Origin: Cyclobacteriaceae bacterium
GTDB lineage: Bacteria; Bacteroidota; Bacteroidia; Cytophagales; Cyclobacteriaceae
DNA: 37,136 nucleotides
NCBI GenBank assembly: GCA_020832305.1
Contig: JAFIEV010000018.1
Span: 1-37,136 of the forward strand
Direction of reading: 5' to 3'
In this document: positions 17,555-24,966 of the stretch, one piece after another
How positions within the stretch are numbered: position 1 is the stretch's first letter
Layout of the letters: the number at the start of each line of letters is the position of its first letter
Translations under genes and position numbers: made by a program
The notes under the pieces: model-generated
The model's database searches: none
Seen by the model: only the letters and a program-made list of their open reading frames with translations
Told to the model about the DNA's origin: nothing

Positions 17555-19294
17555 ATGTTAAGGCGCTTTTTCAACAGTTGGCCCCAAATTTTAAGGCACG
17601 GTATCGCCGGGCAAACAGTTTTTTTAGGGCTGATGGTTTTTTTTATTCCGGCACATCGCCTGGTAGGTCAGGTCTATACAGAACGCATCATTTGCATCGC
17701 CGACAGACCATTTTATCTCACCGGTGAAAACATTCGGTTTGCCGTTTTTGTGGTAGGACAATCTTCAGAGAAGAAGCCTGATTTTTCAAATGTCAGTAAA
17801 ATTGCCTACATCGAACTCATGGACAGCACTGGGGTCGCCGTTATGCAAACTTCTTTATTGCTGGATGAAGGTGAGGGGAATGGCGAATTGTTGTTGCCGC
17901 ATCGATTGACATCTGGCAATTATTATCTTCGTGCCTATACGCGGTGGATGCGAAATTTTGGTACTGATGCTTATGCCCAGGCACCTCTCACAGTGGTCAA
18001 CCCTTTCAGAAATCTGGGATTACAGAGAAATCTGAACGGACAGAAATCAATTATGACTAGTAAAGGACCTGATTTTTTTCAGGTGCAAGAGGATATGATA
18101 ACCGGGCTTCATGATTCCTATGAACGAAGGGCTGCGGTAGAGGTTCAACTCAGATCAGGGGTCGGTAACAGCGATGGCAGCCGTTGGATAATTTCTGTGA
18201 GCAGATACGAGCCCTTTTTCAATCAGCTGGCAATGCCTTTAGGGGTGGGCAGTACTAATGTCATAGACACACAAACCTTTATACCGGACTATCTGCCTGA
18301 GATGCAAGGCATGTTGGTAACAGCAAGGGCGCGGTATGCAGAAACAGGGAGCAGTGCAGACCCTGCCTTATTTTATTTGTCTGCTCCGGGTAAAACGCCC
18401 TTGTTTTTTACCGGTCAGAGCAACCGGCATGGATATGTTCACTTTGAAACCAATCATATTTATGGCCAGAGACAATGGATTCTTCAGGCTATTACAGATG
18501 AGGCCATGAAATTGGAACCAATTCAATTATTTTGTCAGCTAAAAAGCAGTTTCAAGTCCACCCCATTCTTAATTGACAGTACCTGGTCTGACTTGATTTT
18601 GGAATTTAGTCGAAATATGCAGGTGAAAAATGCCTATGCTGCCCATAGCCGCATCAACAAAGCCCAGGAATTTTATGACAGTATTCCCTTTTACGGAACC
18701 CCTGATCACCGATACATACTCGACGAATACACGCGTTTTCCGGTTATGGAAGAGGTCCTGAGAGAATATGTCCCGTCTGTAATTGTGAGAAAGAGAAGGG
18801 ATGAATTTTATTTTCGACTTACAGATTATGTTGACAAAGGGTTTTTTAAAGAAAGCCCGCTAATGATGGTAGACGGTGTTCCCGTAGGTTCGGCAAATCA
18901 GATCATGGACATTAATCCACTGCGTATAAGAAGAATAGATGTGGTGAATAGAAGATATTTTCTGGGCAATGCAGATTTCAGTGGAATACTAAGTTTATGG
19001 TCTTATGAAGGAGATTTGGCAGGGGTTAAATTAGATGCCAATGTGCTGCAGATTGATGTACCCGGTAATCAGCCCTCTCCATTGTATCATTGGCCCGATT
19101 ATACCATGCCTGCAGAAAACAGTGTACCCGACCTGCGGAATACTTTATATTGGGATTGTGGTGAATGGAAAAATGAAACAGAAACCTTACATTTTTTCAC
19201 CGGGGATCAAAAGGGTATGTACAAGTTGAGCGTTTGGCATGTTATGAGCAATGGTTCGGTTAAATACATGGAAGATTTTTTTGTGGTACGTTGA
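17555..19294 (+). CDS. Exported protein with MG2-like domain and plug-like C-terminal part
   Basis: The 579-residue protein has an N-terminal hydrophobic stretch (about 20-38, ending VGQVY). An alpha-2-macroglobulin MG2-like domain follows at about 40-140, with DRPFYLTGENIRF and LTSGNYYLRAYTRWM. The middle is beta-rich. Near 430-490 a stretch MMVDGVPVGSANQIMDINP followed by IRRIDVVNRRYFLG resembles the core of a TonB plug domain without a barrel. It is probably periplasmic or surface-attached and belongs to the same transcript as the receptor and DUF4249 genes (27-base gap). No catalytic motif is seen. Similar proteins occur beside TonB receptors in Bacteroidota, but no role is established that I can name. 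Confidence 0.78.
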   Translation: MLRRFFNSWPQILRHGIAGQTVFLGLMVFFIPAHRLVGQVYTERIICIADRPFYLTGENIRFAVFVVGQSSEKKPDFSNVSKIAYIELMDSTGVAVMQTSLLLDEGEGNGELLLPHRLTSGNYYLRAYTRWMRNFGTDAYAQAPLTVVNPFRNLGLQRNLNGQKSIMTSKGPDFFQVQEDMITGLHDSYERRAAVEVQLRSGVGNSDGSRWIISVSRYEPFFNQLAMPLGVGSTNVIDTQTFIPDYLPEMQGMLVTARARYAETGSSADPALFYLSAPGKTPLFFTGQSNRHGYVHFETNHIYGQRQWILQAITDEAMKLEPIQLFCQLKSSFKSTPFLIDSTWSDLILEFSRNMQVKNAYAAHSRINKAQEFYDSIPFYGTPDHRYILDEYTRFPVMEEVLREYVPSVIVRKRRDEFYFRLTDYVDKGFFKESPLMMVDGVPVGSANQIMDINPLRIRRIDVVNRRYFLGNADFSGILSLWSYEGDLAGVKLDANVLQIDVPGNQPSPLYHWPDYTMPAENSVPDLRNTLYWDCGEWKNETETLHFFTGDQKGMYKLSVWHVMSNGSVKYMEDFFVVR

Positions 19295-19333
19295 ATAATA
19301 TGTCTATCAGCAAACAATAAAGCTCATTGCGAG

Positions 19334-19373
19334 TTTTAGATTCATCTAATTTGCAAATTTTGTAAATCTAAAA
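19334..19373. promoter_or_regulatory. 40-bp imperfect palindrome, probable operator
   Basis: Outer arms TTTTAGATT (19334-19342) and AATCTAAAA (19365-19373) share the same centre as an inner perfect palindrome AATTTGCAAATT (19348-19359). Sixteen of 20 positions per arm match. It covers the -33 element of the promoter for the His-rich protein gene, as expected for a dimeric repressor site. A Fur- or Zur-type metal regulator is a reasonable guess from the downstream genes. Confidence 0.65.
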
Positions 19374-19389
19374 AATTGCCGTACTTTTG
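19359..19389 (+). promoter_or_regulatory. Consensus Bacteroidota promoter of the His-rich/TonB unit
   Basis: TTTG at 19359-19362, a spacer of exactly 19 bases and TACTTTTG at 19382-19389 match the TTTG-N19-TAnnTTTG consensus fully. Transcription should start near 19392-19396, about 15-19 bases before the GTG start of the next gene. The element sits inside and just right of the palindrome. Confidence 0.8.
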
Positions 19390-19410
19390 TATGGATATTG
19401 TAGCAAACTG

Positions 19411-19779
19411 GTGAAAGCAGAAAATGTAAAGCGTTGTATAGCCATTTTTTACCTTGGTATAATGGCCGCCCTGATGCTGAACAGCACATTGTTTTGGCAT
19501 GCGCATCAATTGCATGACAACAGCATTATTATACATGCCCACCCATTCCAGAAAACAGGAAATCTTCCTTATCAGGAGCACCATCACACAGAATGTGAGC
19601 TTATTCTGATCGATCAGATTTCACATGCGGTTTATTATTCCCCTGAAACTACCTATTTCGAAAAAGTTGAGTTTTCTCCCATCGATATGGAAATTGTTCC
19701 ATATCATGAACATATACCCCTCAATTCCTTTTTAAGCAATATCTGGCTTCGCGGCCCGCCCCCTAACTACATTTCTTAA
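19411..19779 (+). CDS. His-rich exported or membrane-anchored small protein
   Basis: From the GTG at 19411 the product is 122 residues: a basic N-terminus, one hydrophobic helix (about 10-28), then a His-rich region with His at 30, 32, 35, 42, 44, 57-59, 72, 99 and 101. The pattern suggests an envelope protein that binds a metal such as zinc, copper or nickel. The TonB receptor gene follows 172 bases later. No ATG is available in frame; a TTG at 19387 would overlap the promoter element. The 7-codon ATG frame at 19391-19414 ends in a TGA overlapping this GTG, which may be chance. Function is inferred, with no named family. Confidence 0.72.
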   Translation: MKAENVKRCIAIFYLGIMAALMLNSTLFWHAHQLHDNSIIIHAHPFQKTGNLPYQEHHHTECELILIDQISHAVYYSPETTYFEKVEFSPIDMEIVPYHEHIPLNSFLSNIWLRGPPPNYIS

Positions 19780-19787
19780 TACTTCAA

Positions 19788-19805
19788 CATCTTGATCGCA
19801 AGATG
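19788..19805. other. Small hairpin between the His-rich gene and the TonB receptor gene
   Basis: A perfect 7-bp stem CATCTTG/CAAGATG closes an ATCG loop. No T run follows directly, so a full terminator is unlikely; it could pause transcription or protect the upstream message. The remaining bases to 19951 hold no clear promoter. Confidence 0.45.
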
Positions 19806-19951
19806 ACTTTGTAATTGATTCCCTTTTTTGGTTCAATAGATTGCTGCTTTTTAGTAAAAATGATCAGTGATTTTACAGTACATGCCATTAGTGGTCAAAG
19901 AGTCAATTTCATATATAAATATTTACAAGATACATTAATAATAGAAAGGAA

Positions 19952-22267
19952 ATGATTTTGAGACATTTTGCAGGTATATATATACTCTTCATGATGCTGA
20001 GCCATATAGGTGCGGCACAAAAAAGTTATAATTTGCAGGGAGTGGTAAAGGATCTTATGTCTGGAGAGATGTTACCCGGCGCCAATGTGTATTTGCCTGA
20101 ATTGAAAAAAGGCACCGTGACTGATGCCACCGGCCGTTTTTCATTAAGTCTGAATGAAAAAACGGAAAATCTGGTATTGCAGGTTTCTATGCTGGGTTAC
20201 AAAACAGAAGTAAGGCGTTTAGGAAGTCTGGATGACAAACAGAATTTGGTTTTTGCACTTTCTGAAACTGGTATTATGACCAATGAAGTAATTGTTTCTG
20301 CCGGCCGGATAGGCACCCGTGATGACATACCAGTGCAGGTAGACATGATAACGGCCAAGGAGATGCGCACCGATGGAGAGATTAACATTATGAGCTCTAT
20401 TGTCAAAATTCCAGGTGTAGAGCAAATTTCCTTTGGCAATGGCATAGGTAAGCCAGTAATCAGGGGGATGTCATTTAGCAGGGTTTTATCGATGTACCAG
20501 CGTGCGCGATTTGAAAATCATCAGTGGGGCGCAGACCATGGACTTGGTGTTAATGACCTGGGTATAGAATCAATTGAAATTATTAAAGGGCCTGCATCCT
20601 TTTTATATGGTTCAGGCGCTTTGGGAGGCGTAATTTACATGGTAGACGAACGCAATGCACCAGTTGGTAGCATGATGGGTGATATTAACAGCACTTTTTT
20701 CAGCAATTCCCTTGGCATGCGGCAAACTATGTCATTTAAAGAAACCAAAGACTCAGGTTGGTTTTATGGCATACAGGCAGCCATGGAAAGCCACGCCGAT
20801 TACATCGATGGCAATGGCAGAACCATTGGCAATTCACGTTTTAACACGCGCACATTACGTGCCAACACAGGATGGCAGAAAAATTGGGGAACGCTGCGCC
20901 TGGGATACACTTACCACAGACAAAACCTTGGAATAATTGAAGATAACGAAATGGAAGAAACGCTGGCCACATCGCGCAATGACCGTAGCCGTCAGTTGCC
21001 TTTCCAGGAAGTTGACGATCACCTGGTAACCCTTACCGGTATTATTCCCCTGGGCGATGGCCGCTTTGAAGGCAATGTAGGATTCCATTATAATTCAAGA
21101 AAAGAAATAGAAGATGATTTTGAAGAAATAGATCTCGGTATTACGCAAAACAATACCACATTTGATTTTAAGTACATTTTCAATACCAAAGCCAATTGGG
21201 AGCATATAGTAGGTACACAGGGTTTTTACCTCAACAGTGTCAATATGGATGATGCCGAAGAAATTCTGATACCAGATGTAAGCATTTTAGATGGGTCGCT
21301 TTATTATCTTGGTACTATTCGAAAAAATAAAAGCACTTTTCAGGCGGGACTTCGATACGATACACGCAGGACCACAGGCGATGCTACGGCGCCTTTATTT
21401 CTCGAATACGGATATACATTGCCGGGCCTCGATGTGAGAACTCATACTGTTAACCATAGCGGATTGAGCGGATCAATAGGTGGGATCTTTGATTTGACGG
21501 ATAAAATTATTATCAAATCAAATTTTTCCAGTGGTTTCAGGGCTCCTGATAAAGCCGAATTGTTTTCAAATGGTGAACACCCCGGAACACAACGATTTGA
21601 AGTAGGCAATGTGAATTTTGAACGGGAGCAAAATTATCAATTGGATATGGCCTTTCTTTACAAAGGCTCACAGTTCAATTTTGAATTCAGCCCTTATTAT
21701 AATTACATATCCAATTATATTTATTTTACGCCAACGGGAACTGAAATTCCTGGCACTGAACTTATTGTTTGGGAGTTTGACCAGGAAAATGCCCGTCTGG
21801 CAGGTTTCGAAGTCGCAGTGGTATGGAAGCCATTGGGCAGTAAAGTATTCACCCTTGATTCGAGATATTCTATGATACGAGGTGTGAACCCTGAAACAGG
21901 TGCTTTTATGCCTTTAATGCCAGCCGACAGGTGGATCAACAGCTTACAGTACAAATTGCCTGACAAAGGCCGCTGGAACAGAAGCTATCTCAAATTGACC
22001 TATAATTATATGTTTGAGCAAAACCGACTGGGAGCGCGTGAACTTGAAGTTCTCTCAGGTGGTCTTACCCCGGCATTTAGTCTTTTAGGTTTTGGTATAG
22101 GAACATCACTGTCATTAGGTAATCAGTTAATTAACCTGGATGTAACTGCAACCAACCTTCTGAATGAAGCGTATGTTGACCATTTGTCATTCCTCAGGCC
22201 ATTTGATATACTCAATTTAGGCAGAAACGTGAGCTTCAATATGAATATTCCTCTTAACTTTAGGTAA
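19952..22267 (+). CDS. TonB-dependent receptor, probable metal or metal-chelate uptake
   Basis: The 771-residue outer-membrane receptor has a signal peptide (1-22), a carboxypeptidase-like beta-sandwich (about 26-100, VVKDLMSGEMLPGANV), a plug (about 125-230) and a barrel ending in MNIPLNFR. The plug contains SIVKIPGVEQISFG, VIRGMSFSRV, NHQWGADHGLGV (189-200) and IKGPASFLYGSGALGGVIY. The His/Asp-containing plug loop resembles small-cargo metal receptors rather than SusC glycan porins, and the length (771) fits that class. With the His-rich protein upstream and the palindromic operator, metal uptake is the best hypothesis. Haem or siderophore uptake remains possible. A purine-rich GAAAGG lies just before the ATG. 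Confidence 0.9.
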   Translation: MILRHFAGIYILFMMLSHIGAAQKSYNLQGVVKDLMSGEMLPGANVYLPELKKGTVTDATGRFSLSLNEKTENLVLQVSMLGYKTEVRRLGSLDDKQNLVFALSETGIMTNEVIVSAGRIGTRDDIPVQVDMITAKEMRTDGEINIMSSIVKIPGVEQISFGNGIGKPVIRGMSFSRVLSMYQRARFENHQWGADHGLGVNDLGIESIEIIKGPASFLYGSGALGGVIYMVDERNAPVGSMMGDINSTFFSNSLGMRQTMSFKETKDSGWFYGIQAAMESHADYIDGNGRTIGNSRFNTRTLRANTGWQKNWGTLRLGYTYHRQNLGIIEDNEMEETLATSRNDRSRQLPFQEVDDHLVTLTGIIPLGDGRFEGNVGFHYNSRKEIEDDFEEIDLGITQNNTTFDFKYIFNTKANWEHIVGTQGFYLNSVNMDDAEEILIPDVSILDGSLYYLGTIRKNKSTFQAGLRYDTRRTTGDATAPLFLEYGYTLPGLDVRTHTVNHSGLSGSIGGIFDLTDKIIIKSNFSSGFRAPDKAELFSNGEHPGTQRFEVGNVNFEREQNYQLDMAFLYKGSQFNFEFSPYYNYISNYIYFTPTGTEIPGTELIVWEFDQENARLAGFEVAVVWKPLGSKVFTLDSRYSMIRGVNPETGAFMPLMPADRWINSLQYKLPDKGRWNRSYLKLTYNYMFEQNRLGARELEVLSGGLTPAFSLLGFGIGTSLSLGNQLINLDVTATNLLNEAYVDHLSFLRPFDILNLGRNVSFNMNIPLNFR

Positions 22268-22281
22268 AAAGACAATAAAAA

Positions 22282-22313
22282 AAGTGGCGACCTGATTACA
22301 AGGCGCCACTTTT
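22282..22313. terminator. Bidirectional terminator between convergent genes
   Basis: An 8-bp stem AAGTGGCG (22282-22289) / CGCCACTT (22304-22311) is flanked by A and T runs on both sides. It separates the TonB receptor gene from the converging rhodanese operon. Confidence 0.8.
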
Positions 22314-22340
22314 ACACTATAATAAACCCTTAATCAATTG

Positions 22341-22604
22341 CTATTTTTTGGTGTCAATTTCTTCGAATTCAATTTCTTCAGTATCATTTTTTGCCTTCGA
22401 ACTGTTTATACTGCCGGTACTACAGGCAGAGGCACCGCAACAACCAGTATTGGTAACTGCCTGGAATAAGAAGAAGGCAGCCACAAAGCCCAGAAGTGTG
22501 TCTTTGTGCATTACAGACATCACCATGGCGTATAAACCAATGCCTAAACGCAACCAGCGCAACACATGCCAATTGGTCCTAAGGCCCGCTATGATTGAAT
22601 TCAT
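22341..22604 (-). CDS. Small YgaP-like (DUF2892-type) membrane protein
   Basis: This 87-residue protein has two hydrophobic helices (about 15-31 and 36-50) followed by NTGCCGASACS and an acidic tail rich in Glu. The layout (Trp and Arg-rich start, two helices, Cys cluster) resembles the membrane part of YgaP, which in other bacteria is fused to a rhodanese. It is last in a four-gene operon. Its ATG overlaps the stop of the upstream rhodanese gene (ATGA), so translation is probably coupled. It may help move or hold sulfane sulfur at the membrane; this is inferred from context. Confidence 0.7.
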   Translation of the reverse strand: MNSIIAGLRTNWHVLRWLRLGIGLYAMVMSVMHKDTLLGFVAAFFLFQAVTNTGCCGASACSTGSINSSKAKNDTEEIEFEEIDTKK

Positions 22605-22915
22605 GATTTTTTATTGTTTACCGATACCCAGCTGCCGCCATTGTGAACCTCATTAAATCCATTGGCTTTCAGGATGCTCTTTGCAGAAGCACTACGCATA
22701 CCGGAAGCGCAGCAGGTAATAATGGGTTTGTCTTTTTTAAGTTTGGATAAATTGCTGGAAAGCTGGTCGAGCGGGATATTAACAGAACCTCTCACGTGGC
22801 CGTTCTTATATTCGTTTTTCGATCGTACATCAAGAACTACCGCTCCTTCTTTTATAAGTTGTCCTATGTCTGCTTTAGGGCCTATGCCCAGTAATTTTTT
22901 CAGTGCGCTAATCAT
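22601..22915 (-). CDS. Single-domain rhodanese-like sulfurtransferase (second of two)
   Basis: The 104-residue protein starts at the ATG at 22913-22915 (MISALKKLLG); an upstream extension to 22984 would run into the previous gene. The rhodanese fold is shown by VVLDVRSKNEY, HVRGSVNIPL and the active-site loop Cys69-Ala-Ser-Gly-Met-Arg74. Cys69 should carry a persulfide. A second Cys directly before it (Cys68) is shared with the neighbouring rhodanese. It is cytoplasmic, 13 bases after the first rhodanese and overlapping the YgaP-like gene by four bases. Confidence 0.88.
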   Translation of the reverse strand: MISALKKLLGIGPKADIGQLIKEGAVVLDVRSKNEYKNGHVRGSVNIPLDQLSSNLSKLKKDKPIITCCASGMRSASAKSILKANGFNEVHNGGSWVSVNNKKS

Positions 22916-22928
22916 ATCAGGTTGTCGA

Positions 22929-23207
22929 TTAATTGTTTTTGTAATAGTTAACATCAAACCAGGAACCGCCATTCTCGCAGTCAAGCCCCTGTGATTTCAG
23001 ATATGCGGTTGCTTGTCCGCTACGATTTCCACTTGCACAGCATAATACAATGGGTCCTTGCATGCTTTTAAATTCTTCCACCCTTTGAGGTATTTCATGA
23101 AGGGGTATATTTATGGAACCAACTACATTACCTCCGGCAAATTCGGCCGGTGTTCTTACGTCCACAATAGTGGCCTGTGCTGTTTTAATCATTGTTTCGA
23201 TACTCAT
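22929..23207 (-). CDS. Single-domain rhodanese-like sulfurtransferase (first of two)
   Basis: The 92-residue protein has IVDVRTPAEFAGGNVVGSIN, PLHEIPQRV and the active-site loop Cys57-Ala-Ser-Gly-Asn-Arg62, again preceded by a Cys (Cys56). I chose the ATG at 23205-23207 (MSIETMIK), which matches the usual start of short rhodaneses; a start at 23234 would add nine residues. It overlaps the end of the upstream DUF6132-like gene by 23 bases. It likely transfers sulfane sulfur between thiols in sulfide or thiosulfate handling, together with the next rhodanese. Confidence 0.88.
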   Translation of the reverse strand: MSIETMIKTAQATIVDVRTPAEFAGGNVVGSINIPLHEIPQRVEEFKSMQGPIVLCCASGNRSGQATAYLKSQGLDCENGGSWFDVNYYKNN

Positions 23208-23418
23208 TGCTATTATATTTTTTAGTTTTATCATTTACAAGCATATTGAAAAATACACCGCCCATTACTGAGCCATAGATCGTACTGATTATCGGGTTTG
23301 AAGTAATCGGACAGGTACCAGACATACAACCGATGTAGTAGTAGTATAGATAGCCACCCAAAGCCCCTGTAATTATTCCAATGATGATGTATAGCCGGGG
23401 TTTAAACTGAATCTTCAT
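23185..23418 (-). CDS. Small DUF6132-like membrane protein
   Basis: The 77-residue protein has a hydrophobic helix at about 9-28, then IGCMSGTCPITSNPIISTIYG with two Cys, then a second hydrophobic helix at about 47-60 and a basic, Asn-rich tail. The motif around the two Cys matches small Bacteroidota proteins known as DUF6132, usually found next to rhodaneses. It heads the operon with a -7 element about 30 bases upstream. The paired Cys may bind sulfur or a metal; function is unproven. Confidence 0.75.
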   Translation of the reverse strand: MKIQFKPRLYIIIGIITGALGGYLYYYYIGCMSGTCPITSNPIISTIYGSVMGGVFFNMLVNDKTKKYNSNEYRNND

Positions 23419-23446
23419 CTGTTGTATATTTTAATTTTTTATGATA

Positions 23447-23454
23447 CAAAGGTA
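23447..23454 (-). promoter_or_regulatory. Probable -7 element of the rhodanese operon
   Basis: On the minus strand the sequence reads TACCTTTG, an exact TAnnTTTG. No TTTG is found at the -33 distance, so an activator may be needed. The start codon of the first gene is 28 bases downstream. Confidence 0.5.
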
Positions 23455-23634
23455 TAGCATGATTCAGGGCACTTCTGCGACTTTTGTTACACAGCAAAAA
23501 AAATAATTATAAGCCCTTGGGTATTTCGGGGAACATTTGTCACCCTCACCATGTTAACCATTACAATGAAAAGCCGGCCTATATACCTGATGATGAAAAT
23601 ATTTGCTGCCGGTTACCTGAATTAAATAAACAGC

Positions 23635-24210
23635 ATGAAAGACGCAATCAATGAATTATTGAATAAACTCTTTGGAGGGAATAAAAAAATAACAGAGCGC
23701 CAGCCCCTGCGACGGTCTGACAAAGATAATTTGTTTTATGCACAATGGTCTTTGATGGATAGATGTCGTGAATTGGTGAATTTAATTCATAAATCCTATC
23801 ATTTTAAAAAAGCGGGGATGCCTTCACCCCTTGATATCAAAATTTACCAGGGAACGGGGGCTAATGGATTTGCCATCATTTCGGGCAGTACACATATGGA
23901 TTCAAATGAAATGACCTATTTATTTGAACATTTTGGCACGGTGGTAAAGCGAATGGGTTACAGGATGGCCCATAGTGACAGGGAAATGACTGACAAACAG
24001 CATTATGTGGAAATCAGGGAACGACAGTATCTCAAGCCCCCCCTGAGTCTTGACCCGCCTATAGACCAGCTATTCGGAAACGTGCTGATGGAGCTAGTAT
24101 ATGCAGACAAGGAACCTCAGTATCTTAAGTTGATGGTGAATACCTACGCAGGCAGACCCTACGCCGAAGCCAGACCCTTTGATGATTTTATGGAGAAACT
24201 ATTTGAATAA
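23635..24210 (+). CDS. Conserved-looking cytoplasmic protein of unknown function
   Basis: The 191-residue soluble protein has no signal peptide, no membrane helix and no motif I recognise. It starts with a short amphipathic helix (INELLNKLFGG), then a basic stretch. Its core is mixed alpha/beta with SPLDIKIYQGTGANGFAIIS and ends with a Tyr- and Pro-rich region (RPYAEARPFDDFMEKLF). Codon use resembles that of the neighbouring real genes. It is divergent from the rhodanese operon and converges on pth; no functional link is evident. Confidence 0.75.
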   Translation: MKDAINELLNKLFGGNKKITERQPLRRSDKDNLFYAQWSLMDRCRELVNLIHKSYHFKKAGMPSPLDIKIYQGTGANGFAIISGSTHMDSNEMTYLFEHFGTVVKRMGYRMAHSDREMTDKQHYVEIRERQYLKPPLSLDPPIDQLFGNVLMELVYADKEPQYLKLMVNTYAGRPYAEARPFDDFMEKLFE

Positions 24211-24309
24211 TCTATGTTTTCTACTAATACATGCGGTAAATACGGTATTTTGGAAAAGGGAATGAAAATATATGGTCCAGTAATTATAAAAATTTGCCTG
24301 ATTATTTTT

Positions 24310-24870
24310 CTAGCTGTTAAAATAATTCATGGTTCTCTCGATGCCAATAGCGCAAAATGAGCGTACCATTTCACAGGATTTTTCTATAAGCGGGGGAAGT
24401 TCCCGCCACTCTGGTTCAGTAAACCTGCCCAATACGTAATCGACTTGTCGTCCTTTAGGGAAATTGTCACCTATACCAAACCTCAGTCTTGGATAACTTT
24501 GTGTTCCCAGCATATCTTCTATGCTTTTAAGTCCATTATGCCCGGCACTGGAACCTTTGGCTTTCATGCGGATTTTTCCCAATGGCAGGGCGATGTCATC
24601 CGTAATGGTGAGTGTGTTTTCAACCGATATTGAAAGTTGTTGCATCCAGTATTTCAAGGCTTTACCGCTCAGATTCATATACGTGGTGGGCTTGATGAGG
24701 TGAATTACCCTACCCTTATGCCTGAGTTCAGCATGATGTGCATGGCGCTCCAGGGCAAAGGTTATTTTTTCTTCCTTTGCCAAATGGTCGAGTACCATAA
24801 AGCCTATATTATGCCGTGTTGTTTCATATTCAAGCCCAATGTTACCCAATCCGGCAATTAAATATTTCAT
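24310..24870 (-). CDS. pth: Peptidyl-tRNA hydrolase
   Basis: The 186-residue enzyme frees tRNA from peptidyl-tRNAs that drop off the ribosome. Family residues are in place: Asn10 (GLGN), catalytic His20 (TRHNIG), Asp92 (TDDIALPLG), and Asn112 in SAGHNGLKS. PTTYMNLSG at 61-69 is also typical. The start is the ATG at 24868-24870; an open frame upstream to 24930 would add 20 residues unlike any Pth. It follows rplY after a terminator hairpin, so its expression may depend on read-through. Confidence 0.96.
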   Translation of the reverse strand: MKYLIAGLGNIGLEYETTRHNIGFMVLDHLAKEEKITFALERHAHHAELRHKGRVIHLIKPTTYMNLSGKALKYWMQQLSISVENTLTITDDIALPLGKIRMKAKGSSAGHNGLKSIEDMLGTQSYPRLRFGIGDNFPKGRQVDYVLGRFTEPEWRELPPLIEKSCEMVRSFCAIGIERTMNYFNS

Positions 24871-24913
24871 AATAACGTATGCAAGTTGATGCTGCTCGTC
24901 AACGAAAATGAAT

Positions 24914-24943
24914 AAAAAAATCCTGTCCATAAAGAACAGGATT
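24914..24943 (-). terminator. Terminator after rplY
   Basis: An 8-bp stem (AATCCTGT 24919-24926, ACAGGATT 24936-24943) is followed on the minus strand by seven T (24914-24920 as A). It lies 23 bases past the rplY stop and before pth. Confidence 0.8.
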
Positions 24944-24966
24944 CAATAGTTTCAAACGAGAATAAA

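Noticed and set aside
22916-22984. Upstream extension of the second rhodanese (23 extra residues)
   Set aside because: It would overlap the preceding rhodanese gene and adds residues unlike the family; the ATG at 22915 gives a normal rhodanese start.
24871-24930. 20-residue N-terminal extension of Pth
   Set aside because: Pth proteins begin directly with the GLGN-containing strand, and the extension overlaps the region next to the rplY terminator.
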